Translations under genes and position numbers: made by a program
The notes under the pieces: model-generated
The model's database searches: none
Seen by the model: only the letters and a program-made list of their open reading frames with translations
What the model was told of the DNA's origin: nothing
Source of the DNA: Onthophagus taurus
Taxonomy: Eukaryota > Arthropoda > Insecta > Coleoptera > Scarabaeidae
Assembly: GCF_036711975.1 (NCBI RefSeq)
Contig: NC_091973.1
Span: forward strand, 6,262,001 to 6,326,000
Length of the DNA stretch: 64,000 nucleotides
Reading direction: 5' to 3'
In this document: piece after piece, positions 24,266 through 36,296 of the stretch
How the letters are laid out: every line of letters begins with the position of its first letter
How positions within the stretch are numbered: position 1 is the stretch's first letter

Positions 24266-24920
24266 TAGCAAATTTTACCCTTAACACATTACTCTGTAAC
24301 ATTTTTGCTCTCAGATGCATCAATGTAGAGAATTATTCAAAAATATGAAAATTGAAAGAATTCGTAGTTGCACAAGTTGCTACTTAATGGAAGAAATCGG
24401 TATTCCGAGCATGATACAGAAAAACTTTTATAACAAAAGTTGTTGCAAATTTTCCCCTTAACACATTACTCTGTAACATTTTTGCTCTCAGATGCATCAA
24501 TATAGAGAAATATTCGAAAATATGAAATTTTGAAGAATTCGTAGTTTCACAAGTTGCTAATGGAAAAAATCGGTATTCCAAGCATGATACAGAAAAACTT
24601 TTAGAACAAAAGTTGTGGCAAATTCTACCCTTAACACATTACTGTATAACACTTTTGCTCGTAGATGCATCAATGTAGAGAAATATTCGAAAATATGAAA
24701 ATTAGAAAAATTCGTAGTTTCACAAGTTGCTAATAGAAAAAATATAAATTCTGAGCATGATACAGAAAAACTTTTATAACAAAAGTTGTGGCAAATTTTA
24801 CCCTTAACACACTACTCCCTAAAATTTTTGCTCTCAGATGCGTGAATATAGAGAAATATTCGAAAATATTGCTACTTAATGGAAAAAAATCGGTATTCCG
24901 AGCATGATACAGAATAACAA
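24262..24920. repeat. ~173 bp satellite (family B), about 4 units
   Basis: GCAAATTTTACCCTTAACAC recurs at about 24268, 24441, 24619 and 24792 in the same orientation. Units also hold TTTTGCTCTCAGATGCATCA and CGGTATTCCGAGCATGATAC. Confidence 0.9.
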
Positions 24921-25790
24921 CACTAATGTGGTGAACAATACTTTTAAATCATTTTTGAAACATTGCTTAATCAGGTTATCCAATATGATGAACTACAATA
25001 ACGAGGATAACACTCCATCTTCATCATTCTGAAGTATCTTGTGGATACTTCCTTAGTATTTTTGCTAAAGTCAAAGCTACATCTATGCTGTACAAAAATT
25101 TTTATCAAAAACACCTTCTGGTAAGAGAAAACCGTAATGTAATAAGAATGAGGAAGAGTAATTGGTTGAAATGAGTTCGGAAGGAAGTATTTTCTTTTCT
25201 AAATTTAGTATTGAAAGCGAAGCATTAGATGTAATTGAAGTAAGCTTTTCAGGTGAGAAAGAGTTTATGGATCCCGTAAATGTCTTTGTAATAAGACATG
25301 ATCCCTCTGGTTCTGAAGTGTTATTCGGTGAAAATATAGAGGTTATTCCGTCCAGATCAATCAATGTGTAAATTAATCACATCACTTTTCATAGAGTTCA
25401 TAGAGTGTTAATAGTTGCAAAACTAAATCCATAAACAAAATCAGTTTGACACGTCGTGCCATAATTAACAACCAATTTTGGGATATGGAATTCCTTGGAA
25501 AATGAGTATCAACCCTAGAACTAACAACATTAATGATGAACTATAGTTTTAAATACATTTTCAATGTTTGGCGTTCTAGGTAGTCTGGTTGTGAAACGTT
25601 TTTCCTCTTGTCTTTGATATTCTATCTAAAATTCTATACAAAAGTATTTACAAATTTAAGTTGGCAAAAGATGTAAGTAGTCTGCAGGTAATAAGCTATA
25701 TTGTCATACCGATTCAATGATGTGGCCCTAACGTAAGATACATATATAATACATTATTCCGAAATACATTCACATAATGTAGCTACAACT
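24921..25790. other. Unassigned stretch between satellite B arrays
   Basis: No domain was recognised. Open frames on both strands at 25083-25371 overlap each other; neither has similarity that I know. It may be transposon body that carries the flanking satellite. Confidence 0.35.
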
Positions 25791-25794
25791 TGTA

Positions 25795-26670
25795 GAACAA
25801 AAGTTGTAGCAAATTTTACCCATAACACATTGTTGTGTAACACTTTTGCTCTCAGATGCATCAATGTAGATAAATATTTGAAAATTAGAAAAATTCGTAG
25901 TTTCACAAATTGCTAATGGAAAAAGTCGGTATTCCGAGCATGATACAGAAAAGCTGTTATAACAAAAGTTGTGGCAAATTTTACCCTTAACACATTGCTG
26001 TGTAACACTTTTGCTCTTAGATGTATCAATATAGAGAAATATTCGAAAATATGAAAATTAGAAGAATTCGTAGTTTCACAAGTTGCCAATGGAAAAAATC
26101 AGTATTCCGAGCATGATACAGAAAAACTTTTAGAACAAAAGTTGTAGCAAATTTTATCCTTAACACATTACTGTATAACACTTTTGCTCGTAGATGCATC
26201 AATGTAAAGAAATATTCGAAAATATGAAAATTAGAAGAATTCGTAGTTTCACAAGTTGCTACTTAATGGAAAAAATCGGTATTCCAAGCATGATACAGAA
26301 AAACTTTTAGAACAAAAGTTGTGGCAAATTTTACCCTTAACACATTGCTGTGTAACACTTTTGCTCGTAGATGCATCAATGTAAAGAAATATTCGAAAAT
26401 ATGAAAATTAGAAGAATTCGTAGTTTCACAAGTTGCTACTTAATGGAAAAAATCGGTATTCCAAGCATGATACAGAAAAACTTTTAGAACAAAAGTTGTA
26501 GCAAATTTTATCCTTAACACATTACTGTATAACACTTTTGCTCGTAGATGCATCAATTTAGAGAATTATTCAAAAATATGAAAATTAGAAAATTTCCTTC
26601 TTCTCCAGAAAATTCTCCAGTTATTTCTTGTACCTACATTTACAAAAGAAATTGTAATGAGCTTTGCATT
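25795..26670. repeat. ~173 bp satellite (family B), about 5 units, with an element-end segment
   Basis: Units begin near 25800, 25970, 26143, 26315 and 26490. The array ends in TTCTCCAGTTATTTCTTGTA and a following ~45 bases ending GAGCTTTGCATT (26615-26670). The same segment closes the satellite B array in the Arp8 intron at 31455-31512, so array and flank belong to one repeated element. Confidence 0.85.
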
Positions 26671-26749
26671 GAAAATTTGAAGTTGTAGATTAAGTGATTA
26701 AACTGAAATACTTTAATATCCCAGCAAAACTGATACTGCTTCCTCATCA

Positions 26750-26870
26750 AACTCCAGGGTTTAAGATGGGCTAGTCATGTGATTGGAATAGGAGAAGAGA
26801 GAATGCCTAAGCGACTAATCGGTAAAAGGATGCAAGAAGTGTGGTCAAGGAGACTCCTTTTCTTCTAATA
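26750..26870 (+). mobile_element. Possible LINE C-terminal scrap
   Basis: A short plus-strand stretch reads LRWASHVIGIGEERMPKRLI, like the LRWxGHVxRM-x-RxPK segment found near the C-terminus of many non-LTR retrotransposon polyproteins. It is only ~40 codons, with no other domain nearby. Confidence 0.5.
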
Positions 26871-27371
26871 TGCTCGTAGAATTCTCCTTTCCAGCTAAAA
26901 TACTTTGATGATAAAGTTCTTCTACTAGCCCTGGAATATACTTTAGTAAAACAAACTTAATTATTGTTCTGCTACATTATTTCTTACTCCTAAAAAGTAA
27001 TTAAGGATTTTATTATTTCTCAAAAGAAATAAATTTTTAATTCACAACACCCGTTTTAATTTGTTGTAAATAAGCATTCAAATCGATTTTGGACCTCCGT
27101 GACGTCACTCTCCATCTCCCTCCACTCTCCATATTTGATAGGATACAACTTAAAGTTATTCAAAAAATAAAACATAACCTCAACTTTTTTACTCCACTAA
27201 CTGTCTATGTTACAAAAGTTTCATAGCCACTACGTATTAAATGGTATGTAATTTTATAAAATTTAACTATTTTAATTCTAACATTTACAATTATTACAGA
27301 TGATACATCATTATTAGGACGTAAATCAACCTGTTTCATATAATCAGTATTATTTAATTGCTTTACGAACA

Positions 27372-30300
27372 ATGCCATTACCTCAGGAAAACACATCTGA
27401 GGTATTTTATCCCATGGAATTAATTATATATAATTCTTATTCATTCATATATAAAAAACACTTCTTCTCAGTATCAAATCAAAATGTTTCAACAAGAATT
27501 TCTGTTTTAATAATTCTTATTATTTTTTTTAAGCACTGCCATGCTTCTTCAATTATTGTAATTCATCCAGGATCATTAAACTTAAGAATTGGACGTGCGT
27601 CTGATTTACATCCTTTAGTAACTCTTCATTCGATAGCCAGGCGTTGTTACCCAAATGGGCAACGATATCAAGATTCATTTTTGCCTCAAAGAAGCGATAC
27701 GTACTCAACTCCAGAATTAGAAGAAACTCGTTTATCTGTATCTCATACTTTACAGTCTTGCTTACAATCGGATGGTCGGCGAAGGTATGCGACACCACCC
27801 CAACAAATAGCAGCGTTTAATCGCCGCACAACGCCGCAAATTTTAGGGGCAAGTGGGGGAGATTGGTTAATACCTGATGGCGATGTGGTAATCGGGAATG
27901 ATGTGTTAAGATTACCACCGAAATCCGATTTTAATATTCATTTTCCATTTCGGAGGGGCGATTTTAATGTACATTCGGGTTTAGGAGGATCAATAACATC
28001 GATTTTAGCCGATTTAGAAACGATTTGGTTACATATTTTAGAAACAAATTTTAATATTCCTCAACAAAACTTAAAAATGTATAAAGCAGTGTTGATTATA
28101 CCAGATATTTATAATAGGACGTATTTAAAAGAGTTAACCACGTTGTTACTTAATCGCATGGAATTTGGCAGCTGCTTTTTGGTACAAGATCACGTTGCTG
28201 CTACATTTGGCTCTGGATTAAGTTATGCATGCGTTGTCGATGTAGGCGACCAAAAAACATCGGTTTCTTGCGTTGAAGATGGGATATGCCACTCAAACAC
28301 CCGAGTTAGAATGGATTATGGGGGAGCAGATATAACTCAAACGTTTTTTTGGCTACTACAAAAATGCGCGTTTCCATACAAATCTTGTAGCGAATTGAAT
28401 CGATTAGATGCGATGTTGTTACGGAAATTAAAAGAAGATTTTTGCCACGTTAATTTGGATATTTGTGGGTCGCAAGAAAAAACGTTTTTAGTAAGACAGC
28501 CAAACATGAATCTTTTGCAGTACACCATACAAGTTGGGGATGAATGTATTGTTGCTCCTTTAAGCTTATTTAGTCCAGAACTTTTTGGTATCACTGGACC
28601 GAAATGTGTACATACTCAAAAAAGATCGACGGGTGATCCTGAGGATCCCCATGATGAAAATTATTTAAGAGAAATTCGAGTAAGATGATTTTTTTCTAAG
28701 TTAAAGTAGGGTAAACCATACAATTATTGGACAGTCCAGGTTTATGTGTGTATGTGGTTTATGTTACCGAAATCTGACGTTGTAGTTGACTTGAACACCG
28801 TCGGTGCTACTGCAAGTCATTTTGTTAAAGGTTTTGACAAGTTTTGTGTTTTTGGTGAGGTTGATTGTGAAACATTAAGGTAAGTTATGATTATTATCCA
28901 ACCTCAAAATGTAGTTTATGGTTTGTGGAATGGTGCAACATAGTTAATTTAGCGCTAAAAGTGTAAAGTGTTCCAATAACTGTATTATAATCAGTGTGGA
29001 TTTTAATCATTGGACACTGTGTCTTAAATAATTATAAAATTATTATTATTTATTATTCCTTAAAGGTTACCAAAAATGGTCAAAAGGCGATCATATGATC
29101 CTAGACACATCATAAATCTTCTCTAAGAGATATTGCCAATTAATACAATGTGCCCAAATTCACACTTGGTTGAATCAAAAATGTTCTGTCACTTGTTGAA
29201 ATGTTTTGTTTATGGAAAAACGTGTCAAAATAAGACCAAGTTGAAGTATGAGGAATGCGTTCCAAAATTTCATCGATGTAGCATCAACGTAGAGAATTAT
29301 TCGAAAATATGAAAATTAGAAGAATTCGTAGTTTCGCAAATTGCTAATGGAAAAAAATCGGTATTCCAAGCATGATACAAAAAAAAATTTAGAACAAAAG
29401 TTGTGGCAAATTTGACCCTTAACACATTACTGTATAACACTTTTGCTCGTAGATGCATCAATGTAGAGAAATATTCGAAAATATGAAAATTAGAAGAATT
29501 CGGAGTTTCACAAGCTGCTAATGGACAAAATCGGTATTCCGAGCATGATACAGAAAAACTTTTAGAACAAAAGTTGTAGCAAATTTCACCCTTAACACAT
29601 TACTGTATAACACTTTTGCTCGTAGATGCATCAATGTAGAGAAATATTCGAAAATATGAAAATTAGAAGAATTCGGAGTTTCACAAGCTGCTAATGGACA
29701 AAATCGGTATTCCGAGCATGATACAGAAAAACTTTTAGAACAAAAGTTGTAGCAAATTTCACCCTTAACACATTACTGTATAACACTTTTGCTCGTAGAT
29801 GCATCAATGTAGAGAAATATTCGAAAATATGAAAATTAGAAGAATTCGGAGTTTCACAAGCAGTTAATGGACAAAATCAGTATACCGAGCATGATACAGA
29901 AAAACTTTTAGAACAAAAGTTATAGCAAATTTTACCCTTAACACATTACTATATAACACTTTTGCTCGTAGATGCATCAATGTAGAGAAATATTCGAAAA
30001 TATGAAAATTAGAAAAATTCGGAGTTTCACAAGGTGCTAATGGAAAAAATCGGTATTCCGAACATGATACAGAAAAACTTTTCGAACAAAAGTTGTGGCA
30101 AATTTTATCCTTAACACATTACTGTATAACACTTTTGCTCGTAGATGCATGAATGTAGAGAAATATTCGAAAATATGAAAATTAGAAGAATTCGTAGTTT
30201 CACAAGCAGCTAATGAAAAAAATCGGTATTCCAAGGATGATACAGAAAAACTTTTAGAACAAAAGTTGTGGCAAATTTTACCCTTAACACATTACTGTAT

Positions 30301-33189
30301 AACACTTTTGCTCGTAGATGCATGAATGTAGAGAAATATTCGAAAATATGAAAATTAGAAGAATTCGTAGTTTCACAAACAGCTAATGAAAAAAATCGGT
30401 ATTCCAAGGATGATACAGAAAAACTTTTAGAACAAAACTTGTGGCAAATTTTACCCTTAACACTTTACTGTATAACATTTTTGCTCGTAGATGCATCAAT
30501 GTAGAGAAATATTCGAAAATATGAAAATTAGAAGAATTCGGAGTTTCACAAGGTGCTAATGGAAAAAATCGGTATTCCGAGCATGATACAGAAAAACTTT
30601 TAGAACAAAAGTTGTGGCAAATTTTGCCCTTAATACATTACTGTATAACATTTTTGCTCGTAGATGCATCAATGTAGAGAAATATTCGAAAATATGAAAA
30701 TTACAAGAATTCGGAGTTTCACAAGGTGCTAATGGAAAAAATCGGTATTCCGAGCATGTTACAGAAAAACTTTTAGAACAAAAGTTGTGGCAAATTTTGC
30801 CCTTAATACATTACTGTATAACATTTTTGCTCGTAGATGCATGAATGTAGAGAAATATTCGAAAATATGAAAATTAGAAGAATTCGGAGTTTCATAACCT
30901 GCTAATGGACAAAATCGGTATTCCAAGTATGATACAGAAAAACTTTTAGAACAAAAGTTGTAGCAAATTTTACCCTTAACACATTACTGTATAACACTTT
31001 TGCTCGTAGATGCATCAATGTAGAGAAATATTCGAAAATATGAAAATTAGAAGAATTCGGAGTTTCACAAGCTGCTAATGGAAAAAATCGGTATTCCGAG
31101 CATGATACAGAAAAACTTTTAGAACAAAAGTTGTGGCAAATTTTACCCTTAACACATTACTGCATAACACTTTTGCTCATAGATGCATCAATGTAGAGAA
31201 ATATTCGAAAATATGAAAATTAGAAGAATTCGGAGTTTCACAAGCTGCTAATGGAAAAAATTGGTATTCCGAGCATGATACAAAAAAACTTTTAGAACAA
31301 AAGTTGTGGCAAATTTCACACTTTTGCTCTCAGATGTATCAATATAGAGAAATATTCGAAAATTTGAAAATTAAAAGAATTCGTAGTTTCAAGAATTTAA
31401 AAATGTTAAAATTGCATTCGTTCGATATGTTCAGGTTAAGTAAATTAATTTAAATTCTCCAGTTATTTCTTGTACCTACATTTACAAAAGAAATTGTAAT
31501 GAGCTTTGCATTAATCTTGTCAAAATAAGACCAAGCTGAAGTGTAAGGAATATAAATATAGTTTCCTGATGACGACGATACTTATCTATGCCATAATTGT
31601 TACAGCAAAGAGACAACGAGCTCAGGAAATGAACTGTATGAGAACTCCTGTGATGAAGACTTATTAAGTACAGTAGATGTTGAACAACTTGAAACTGGCC
31701 AGAATAAGAACATTAATCATGATCCTTGCAATATCAGTAAGCCAAGAAATATCCTAAATAAGCGCTTTGTGTGTATAATCATATTACAATTAACTGTCCA
31801 ATAACTGTAACATTACCGTCCAATGACTGTACTTTTTTTGCAATAAATAATTAAAAATGTAATTGATGTTTTCAGTATTATCTACGAAATTTGCGTTTTC
31901 GTTACATAACTAATTTTTAAGAAAATCCCTTAACTGTCCAATAACTGTATGGTTCAATTCACAAATTCATCTAAAACATTTTTTAGCGTAAAGGAATAAA
32001 AGAAAATATGGAACCGACATCTGATTTATTAAACGAAGCTTATTTCGAACAAACTAACAACCAAAATAACACAAACGATGACGATATCGTCGTCGATACC
32101 ATTGAGGTAGCCGTACCAAAGGAATTTGTGATAAATCCAGGACAAATTTTAGGATTAGATCAAGCTGTACTTCAAAGTATTGATAGATGTCGTACGTAAC
32201 TTAAATTTTATTTAATTTAAACTAAAATTAGACCTAGAACTAGAAATTTTTTTAGAAAAAATGTTTGGCGTTTTGGTTTTGTCAAAGTCTATGGTGTGTC
32301 CTCCTTTGTGGCAATGCTCTTCGACTGCAAATTGTTGGATTTTAATCAGTCGGACATGTTTATCGTGGTCCTTGATGCGTCATTCGATGTTACGTCCAGT
32401 TTGGCCAACTAATATGTATTAGATAGACTTCCACTATCGGAAGAGCGTTTTCTATTTTGCTGACCGTACCTCGCAATTCGCTCCGTCACACCTAAAACAT
32501 AAAGAAGGCAGATAAAACCGGCTGGTGTCGTACTTACCATCCATGGACTCTTCTTTAACGCTTATACGACGATGGGCATAACTCCATTAGTCCTGGGACA
32601 TACTTTGGCAAACCCTCCTAGATGAGTTTCTGGCGAAGACCATGAACGGCATCTTTAACTGGTACTCTAGTACCAGGATGTACTGAGTCCTCCATATGCT
32701 TCTCTGTTTTTGATTCCTGTGGATCTATCTTCTCGATTGGATCCTTTTTTATCTTCTTATAGGTGGCTGGGTCCAACATTTTTTCAAAAAACGCACTACT
32801 TAACTCGAAAATTTATAGTTCTAGTTTAATTAACACTGGCCGTGAAAGATTTCGTACTAATATTTAGTTAATTTATTTTATTTCAAGCTAACGAAGACTT
32901 AAAACGGAAAATGTACGGCTGTATTTTAATCGTTGGGGGTGGTATGCAGTTTGCTGGTATTGCTACATGGTTACAAAACCGAATATCATTACAAATTCCT
33001 TATGTTTATCGCGGTGAACAATTAGACATAATTACAAATCCCCGCGATATGGATTCATCAATGGTCGCTTGGAAAGGAGCGTCCATAATGTCGTGTTTGG
33101 AGACTGCGCAAGAATTGTGGATAAATGGAGCGGAATGGGAAAAATACGGGGTTAGATTGTTGCGCGAACGAGCACCTTTTAGCTGGTAA
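27372..33189 (+). CDS. Arp8: Actin-related protein 8 (INO80 complex subunit)
   Basis: Arp8 is a nuclear actin-fold protein that binds nucleosomes in the INO80 remodelling complex. Likely coding exons: 27372-27401, 27534-28679, 31987-32191 and 32888-33189, about 560 residues against 624 in human. Exon 1 is inferred: MPLPQENTSE, then a donor at 27402 and an acceptor at 27532-27533. That 132-base intron keeps frame and has no stop, so retention cannot be excluded. Exon 2 holds SIIVIHPGSLNLRIGRASDL (ATP-site phosphate 1), RRGDFNVHSGLGGS, LIIPDIYNRTYLKEL, VVDVGDQKTSVSCVEDG and GDPEDPHDENYL. Exon 3 is the acidic insert plus LGLDQAVLQSIDRC. Exon 4 carries MYGCILIVGGGMQFAGIA and ends RERAPFSW, as in the family. 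Intron 2 of this numbering carries a 3.2 kb transposon with satellite B; intron 3 carries a Penelope-like fragment. Confidence 0.92.
28713..31960. mobile_element. DNA transposon with terminal inverted repeats and satellite cargo in an Arp8 intron
   Basis: The left end AACCATACAATTATTGGACA (28714) is the inverse of the right end TGTCCAATAACTGTATGGTT (31934-31953), so terminal inverted repeats of at least ~22 bases with two or three mismatches bound ~3.25 kb. Further copies of CCAATAACTGT occur inside both ends. After a possible leader intron, a plus-strand frame at 29076 opens MVKRRSYDPRHIINLL and soon breaks. Near the right end an acidic stretch (SFPDDDDTYLCHNCYSK, 31560-31620) looks like a transposase C-terminus. 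A direct repeat TGTCAAAATAAGACCAAG (29223 and 31519) flanks the inner satellite. A pogo/Tc1-type origin is a guess. Confidence 0.7.
29265..31390. repeat. ~173 bp satellite (family B), about 12 units
   Basis: AAGTTGTxGCAAATTT recurs at about 29397, 29571, 29746, 29920, 30091, 30264, 30438, 30609, 30781, 30955, 31128 and 31303, a period of 171-174 bases. Each unit carries TTTTGCTCGTAGATGCATCA and TATTCGAAAATATGAAAATT. It is bracketed by an 18-base direct repeat inside the Arp8-intron transposon. Short minus-strand open frames inside are by-products of the repeat. Confidence 0.93.
32255..32790 (-). mobile_element. Penelope-like retroelement remnant
   Basis: On the minus strand, VGQTGRNIE, then RIKDHDKHVRLIKIQQFAV and EEHCHKGGHTIDFDK (about 32420-32265) match the GIY-YIG endonuclease of Penelope-like elements (YVGQTGRxLxxRLKEH ... 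AVAEH ... GHxIDFD). Upstream on the same strand, LDPATYKKIKKDPIEKI (about 32780-32730) fits the Penelope RT start region. Several stops and frame changes lie between, and most of the RT is missing. It lies in the last Arp8 intron, antisense to the gene. Confidence 0.7.
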
Positions 33190-35254
33190 ATAAATGTAAA
33201 CATAAACGAAATAAATGTTTATTCTCAAAATAGTGTCGTTTACAATTAACTAACAAAAAAATCTAACTAAATATAGGGATATATTTAAAACGTTCATTAT
33301 TTATTCTAATACTAGTTTAGCATTTTTACCATTAATTTTTCTAATGCTACCAAATCTCAATAAATACTCTTTTTTGCTATAAGCAAATGCCACATCAGTT
33401 AGTATAAAAATAAATGCTGTTACAAAAGCTAGAGTGGTACCAAAATAAAAATTAGCATTCGCTGTTCCCATAAAAATCCATAAATCCCAGAGAATCGGCC
33501 CTAAAGCTGTAGTTATAAATATCGTAACACCGCTTACAAAAATTTGTTGCATACCTAAATCACAAAAAAAAAAAAAATTACCCACCAACGTAGTAACACC
33601 CCCAAATTACTTACAATTATACATATATTTCCAGCATGGCAAAACAGCCAAAGTAAAAGCAAAATCGCCGATTCCTGGATAAGACTTGAATATAGCAGTC
33701 AAAGTGATGAAGGTAAACGCCAAAAGAACCGGATCCTTCCGAAATTTGATAGTCAATGGTACGCAATACAATAAAGAGACATTAATTTGGTACGAATACA
33801 AAAATAATTGCCGGAAATGCTCAAACATTTCCATAAAAAAGTACCAATAAACTCCAATATTTGGTTATTGATCGGTTACGCCCAAACTAAAAATAAAAGC
33901 ATCACTAAAATGCATCAAAAAAAATTTTTCCAACTTACATAAACCCATAAGATTTATCAATAAACTCCCATCCATCATTAATAATATTACAAACCCCAAA
34001 GAATGTAGCAAGGCATATCAAAAACGAAACCAACGAAATAAAAGCTAATTTGGAACCGTTAAATTTCGCAATTGAAAGGTAAAGAGGTGAAATCAAAACG
34101 ATGGGATACAACGCTTGGGTTGAACACAAAACCAAAGCGACAACAGGAAATAAAATTGAACCATAAGAAATTCCAAACAAAAATATCGCGTAAGATAAAT
34201 TCAAAAACGTTTTACACCTTTTAGTTGGTAAATAAATTTAAACATAAACGAAATAAATAATTGTTTATTCTCAAAATAGCGTCGTTTACAATTAACTAAC
34301 AAAAAAATCTAACTAAATATAGGGATATATTTAAAACGTTCATTATTTATTCTAATACTAGTTTAGCATTTTTGCCATTAATTTTTCTAATGCTACCAAA
34401 TCTCAATAAATACTCTTTTTTGCTATAAGCAAAAGCCACATCAGTTAGTATAAAAATAAATGCTGTTACAAAAGCTAGAGTGGTACCAAAATAAAAATTA
34501 GCATTCGCTGTTCCCATAAAAATCCATAAATCCCACAGAATCGGCCCTAAAGCTGTAGTTATAAATATCGCAACACCGCTTACAAAAATTTGTTGCATAC
34601 CTAAATCACAAAAAAAAGAATTACCCACCAACATAGTAACACCCCCAAATTACTTACAATTATACATATATTTCCAACATGGCAAAACAGCCAAAGTAAA
34701 AGCAAAATCGCCGATTCCTGGATAAGACTTGAATATGGCAGTCAATGTGATGAAGGTAAACGCCAAAAGAACCGGATCCTTGCGAAATTTTATAGTCAAT
34801 GGTACGCAATACAATAAAGAGACATTAATTTGGTACGAATACAAAAATAATTGCCGGAAATGCTCAAACATTTCCATAAAAAAGTACCAATAAACCCCAA
34901 TATTTGGTTGTTGATCGGTTACGCCCAAACTAAAAATAAAAGCATCAGTTAAATCCATCAAAAGAAATTTTTCCAACTTACATAAATCCATAAGATTTAT
35001 CAATAAACTCCCATCCATCATTAATAATATTACAAACCGCAAAGAATGTAGCAAGGCATATCAAAAACGAAACCAACGAAATAAAAGCTAATTTGGAACC
35101 GTTAAATTTCGCGATTGAAAGGTAAAGAGGTGAAATCAAAACGATGGGATACAACGCTTGGGTTGAACACAAAACCAAAGCGACAACAGGAAATAAAATT
35201 GAACCATAAGAAATTCCAAACAAAAATATTGCATAAGATAAATTCAAAAACGTT
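33173..35254. repeat. ~1.04 kb tandem duplication spanning the Arp8/PIG-U convergent 3' ends
   Basis: Bases 33173-34212 and 34215-35254 are direct copies (offset 1042) with roughly 2% differences in the parts compared. The unit starts inside the last Arp8 codons (CACCTTTTAGCTGG at 33173; CACCTTTTAGTTGG at 34215) and ends inside PIG-U exon 2 (TTCAAAAACGTT at 34200 and 35243). Both parent genes stay whole: Arp8 uses the left copy's start, PIG-U the right copy. Confidence 0.93.
33301..34204 (-). pseudogene. Partial PIG-U copy (part of exon 2, exons 3 and 4)
   Basis: This is the left unit of the tandem duplication. It repeats part of PIG-U exon 2 (34204-33936), exon 3 (about 33873-33600) and exon 4 (33554-33301) with their introns. 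It has no 5' exons or promoter. The exon 3 copy has TAA where the gene has CAA (TDQ-stop-PNIG in place of TDQQPNIG). A longer A run sits in the intron before exon 4. It could be transcribed as read-through past the PIG-U polyadenylation site but cannot encode a useful subunit. Confidence 0.9.
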
Positions 35255-35803
35255 GCTGTGGTGCATCCCACACAATTAGCAATAACATAGGGATTAAATA
35301 AATAGGCAATTAGAACATATTTTGGTGTTGAAATGTAATCATAACCATTCAAAACTAATTCTTTATCGGTATACATGTATTCATCACCTTTTAATTCTTG
35401 TTCAATATATAAATAGAAAATGTAATTTTTTGCCATATTGAACAGAAGAAGAGCGATTAATAAATCGACGAAAATGAACACAAACGGAAGATAATCACCG
35501 AAATTAGTAATTAAGAACTGATAGAAAACTAAATGTAAAGGTGATTCGTGAAATATATCGCTGGAGTAAGGATCAACTCCTAAGTCGGCTCTATAACAGC
35601 TTTCAATCACTGAAAATTATACAAAAAAAATTAATGTTAATAAATTAATAAATTTGGGGTTATGGGTGATCCTAACCTCTATGAATCGAATTTACCGGCG
35701 TCGATACTTCAATTCTTAACGAAATTTGTTCTTTGTAACTCGATGTGATGATCCAACACCGTATTATTGCCGCAGCCAGGAATATTAACACTAAAGATTT
35801 CAT
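34347..35803 (-). CDS. PIGU: PIG-U, GPI transamidase subunit
   Basis: PIG-U is a multi-spanning ER membrane subunit of the GPI transamidase, which attaches preassembled GPI anchors to proteins, and is thought to help recognise the lipid anchor. Exons: 35803-35677, 35609-34982, 34929-34658 and 34600-34347, all with matching phase, giving 426 residues (human 435). It opens MKSLVLIFLAAAIIRCW. Characteristic stretches are RADLGVDPYSSDIFHESPLH, LNPYVIANCVGCTT in altered form, SYGFILGVTDQQPNIGVYWY, FFMEMFEHFRQLFLYSYQIN and FKSYPGIGDFAF. Eight or more hydrophobic helices are visible. It is convergent with Arp8; the two stop codons would have been ~110 bases apart before the tandem duplication. Introns are 47-67 bases. 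Confidence 0.94.
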
Positions 35804-36296
35804 TGTTGAATGTGTTAATTAGCGATTTATGTTTGAAAAAGTGTAACACAACCATAACACCAGCAAAGTGGGTAATGCCAACATAAAATATCAAAAACAA
35901 AACTCGGAATTGGTATGTTGAAAATTAAAATGCAATATAATTTATAATAATATTATTATTAAATGGTCTATATAATTTAGATTCCCTTAATTGTTTGCTG
36001 TAAAACATAAAATTTATTAAATTATATTAAAAAAATTAAAATTTATTTTTTGGTAGTGTTCGATTAACTCGATTAATTTATTTATATCATTATCATTACA
36101 AAATCATGTTTTGTGACGTCACAAGCAATTAATCATGCATTTTCTTATTAAACCGGTCAACACCTAGCCATAACAATTATAGCCACGCACAAAATCAATC
36201 TGATAAACTTAAAAGTAAAATTATTTTCACTAAGCTAGGTGAGATTACAATGTATATTTTCGGATGAAACACACGTTATGTTATGTCGTTAGATAG
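35804..36296. other. PIG-U upstream region
   Basis: AT-rich. A perfect palindromic cAMP-response-like element GTGACGTCAC lies at 36113-36122, about 310 bases before the PIG-U ATG. No gene is seen. Confidence 0.45.

Noticed and set aside
24016-24581. Three minus-strand open frames of 62-66 codons
   Set aside because: Shadows of the Tc1 remnant and satellite B; two of them (24323-24123 and 24581-24384) share repeated residues (MHLRAKMLQSNVLR) because they translate the repeat.
25083-25371. Overlapping open frames on both strands (93 and 69 codons)
   Set aside because: No domain, mutual overlap, and a position between satellite arrays; cannot be supported as genes.
27402-27533. Arp8 N-terminal segment MELIIYNSYSF and on, read through as coding
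   Set aside because: Very hydrophobic and unlike Arp8; better explained as a 132-base intron with good donor and acceptor that happens to stay open.
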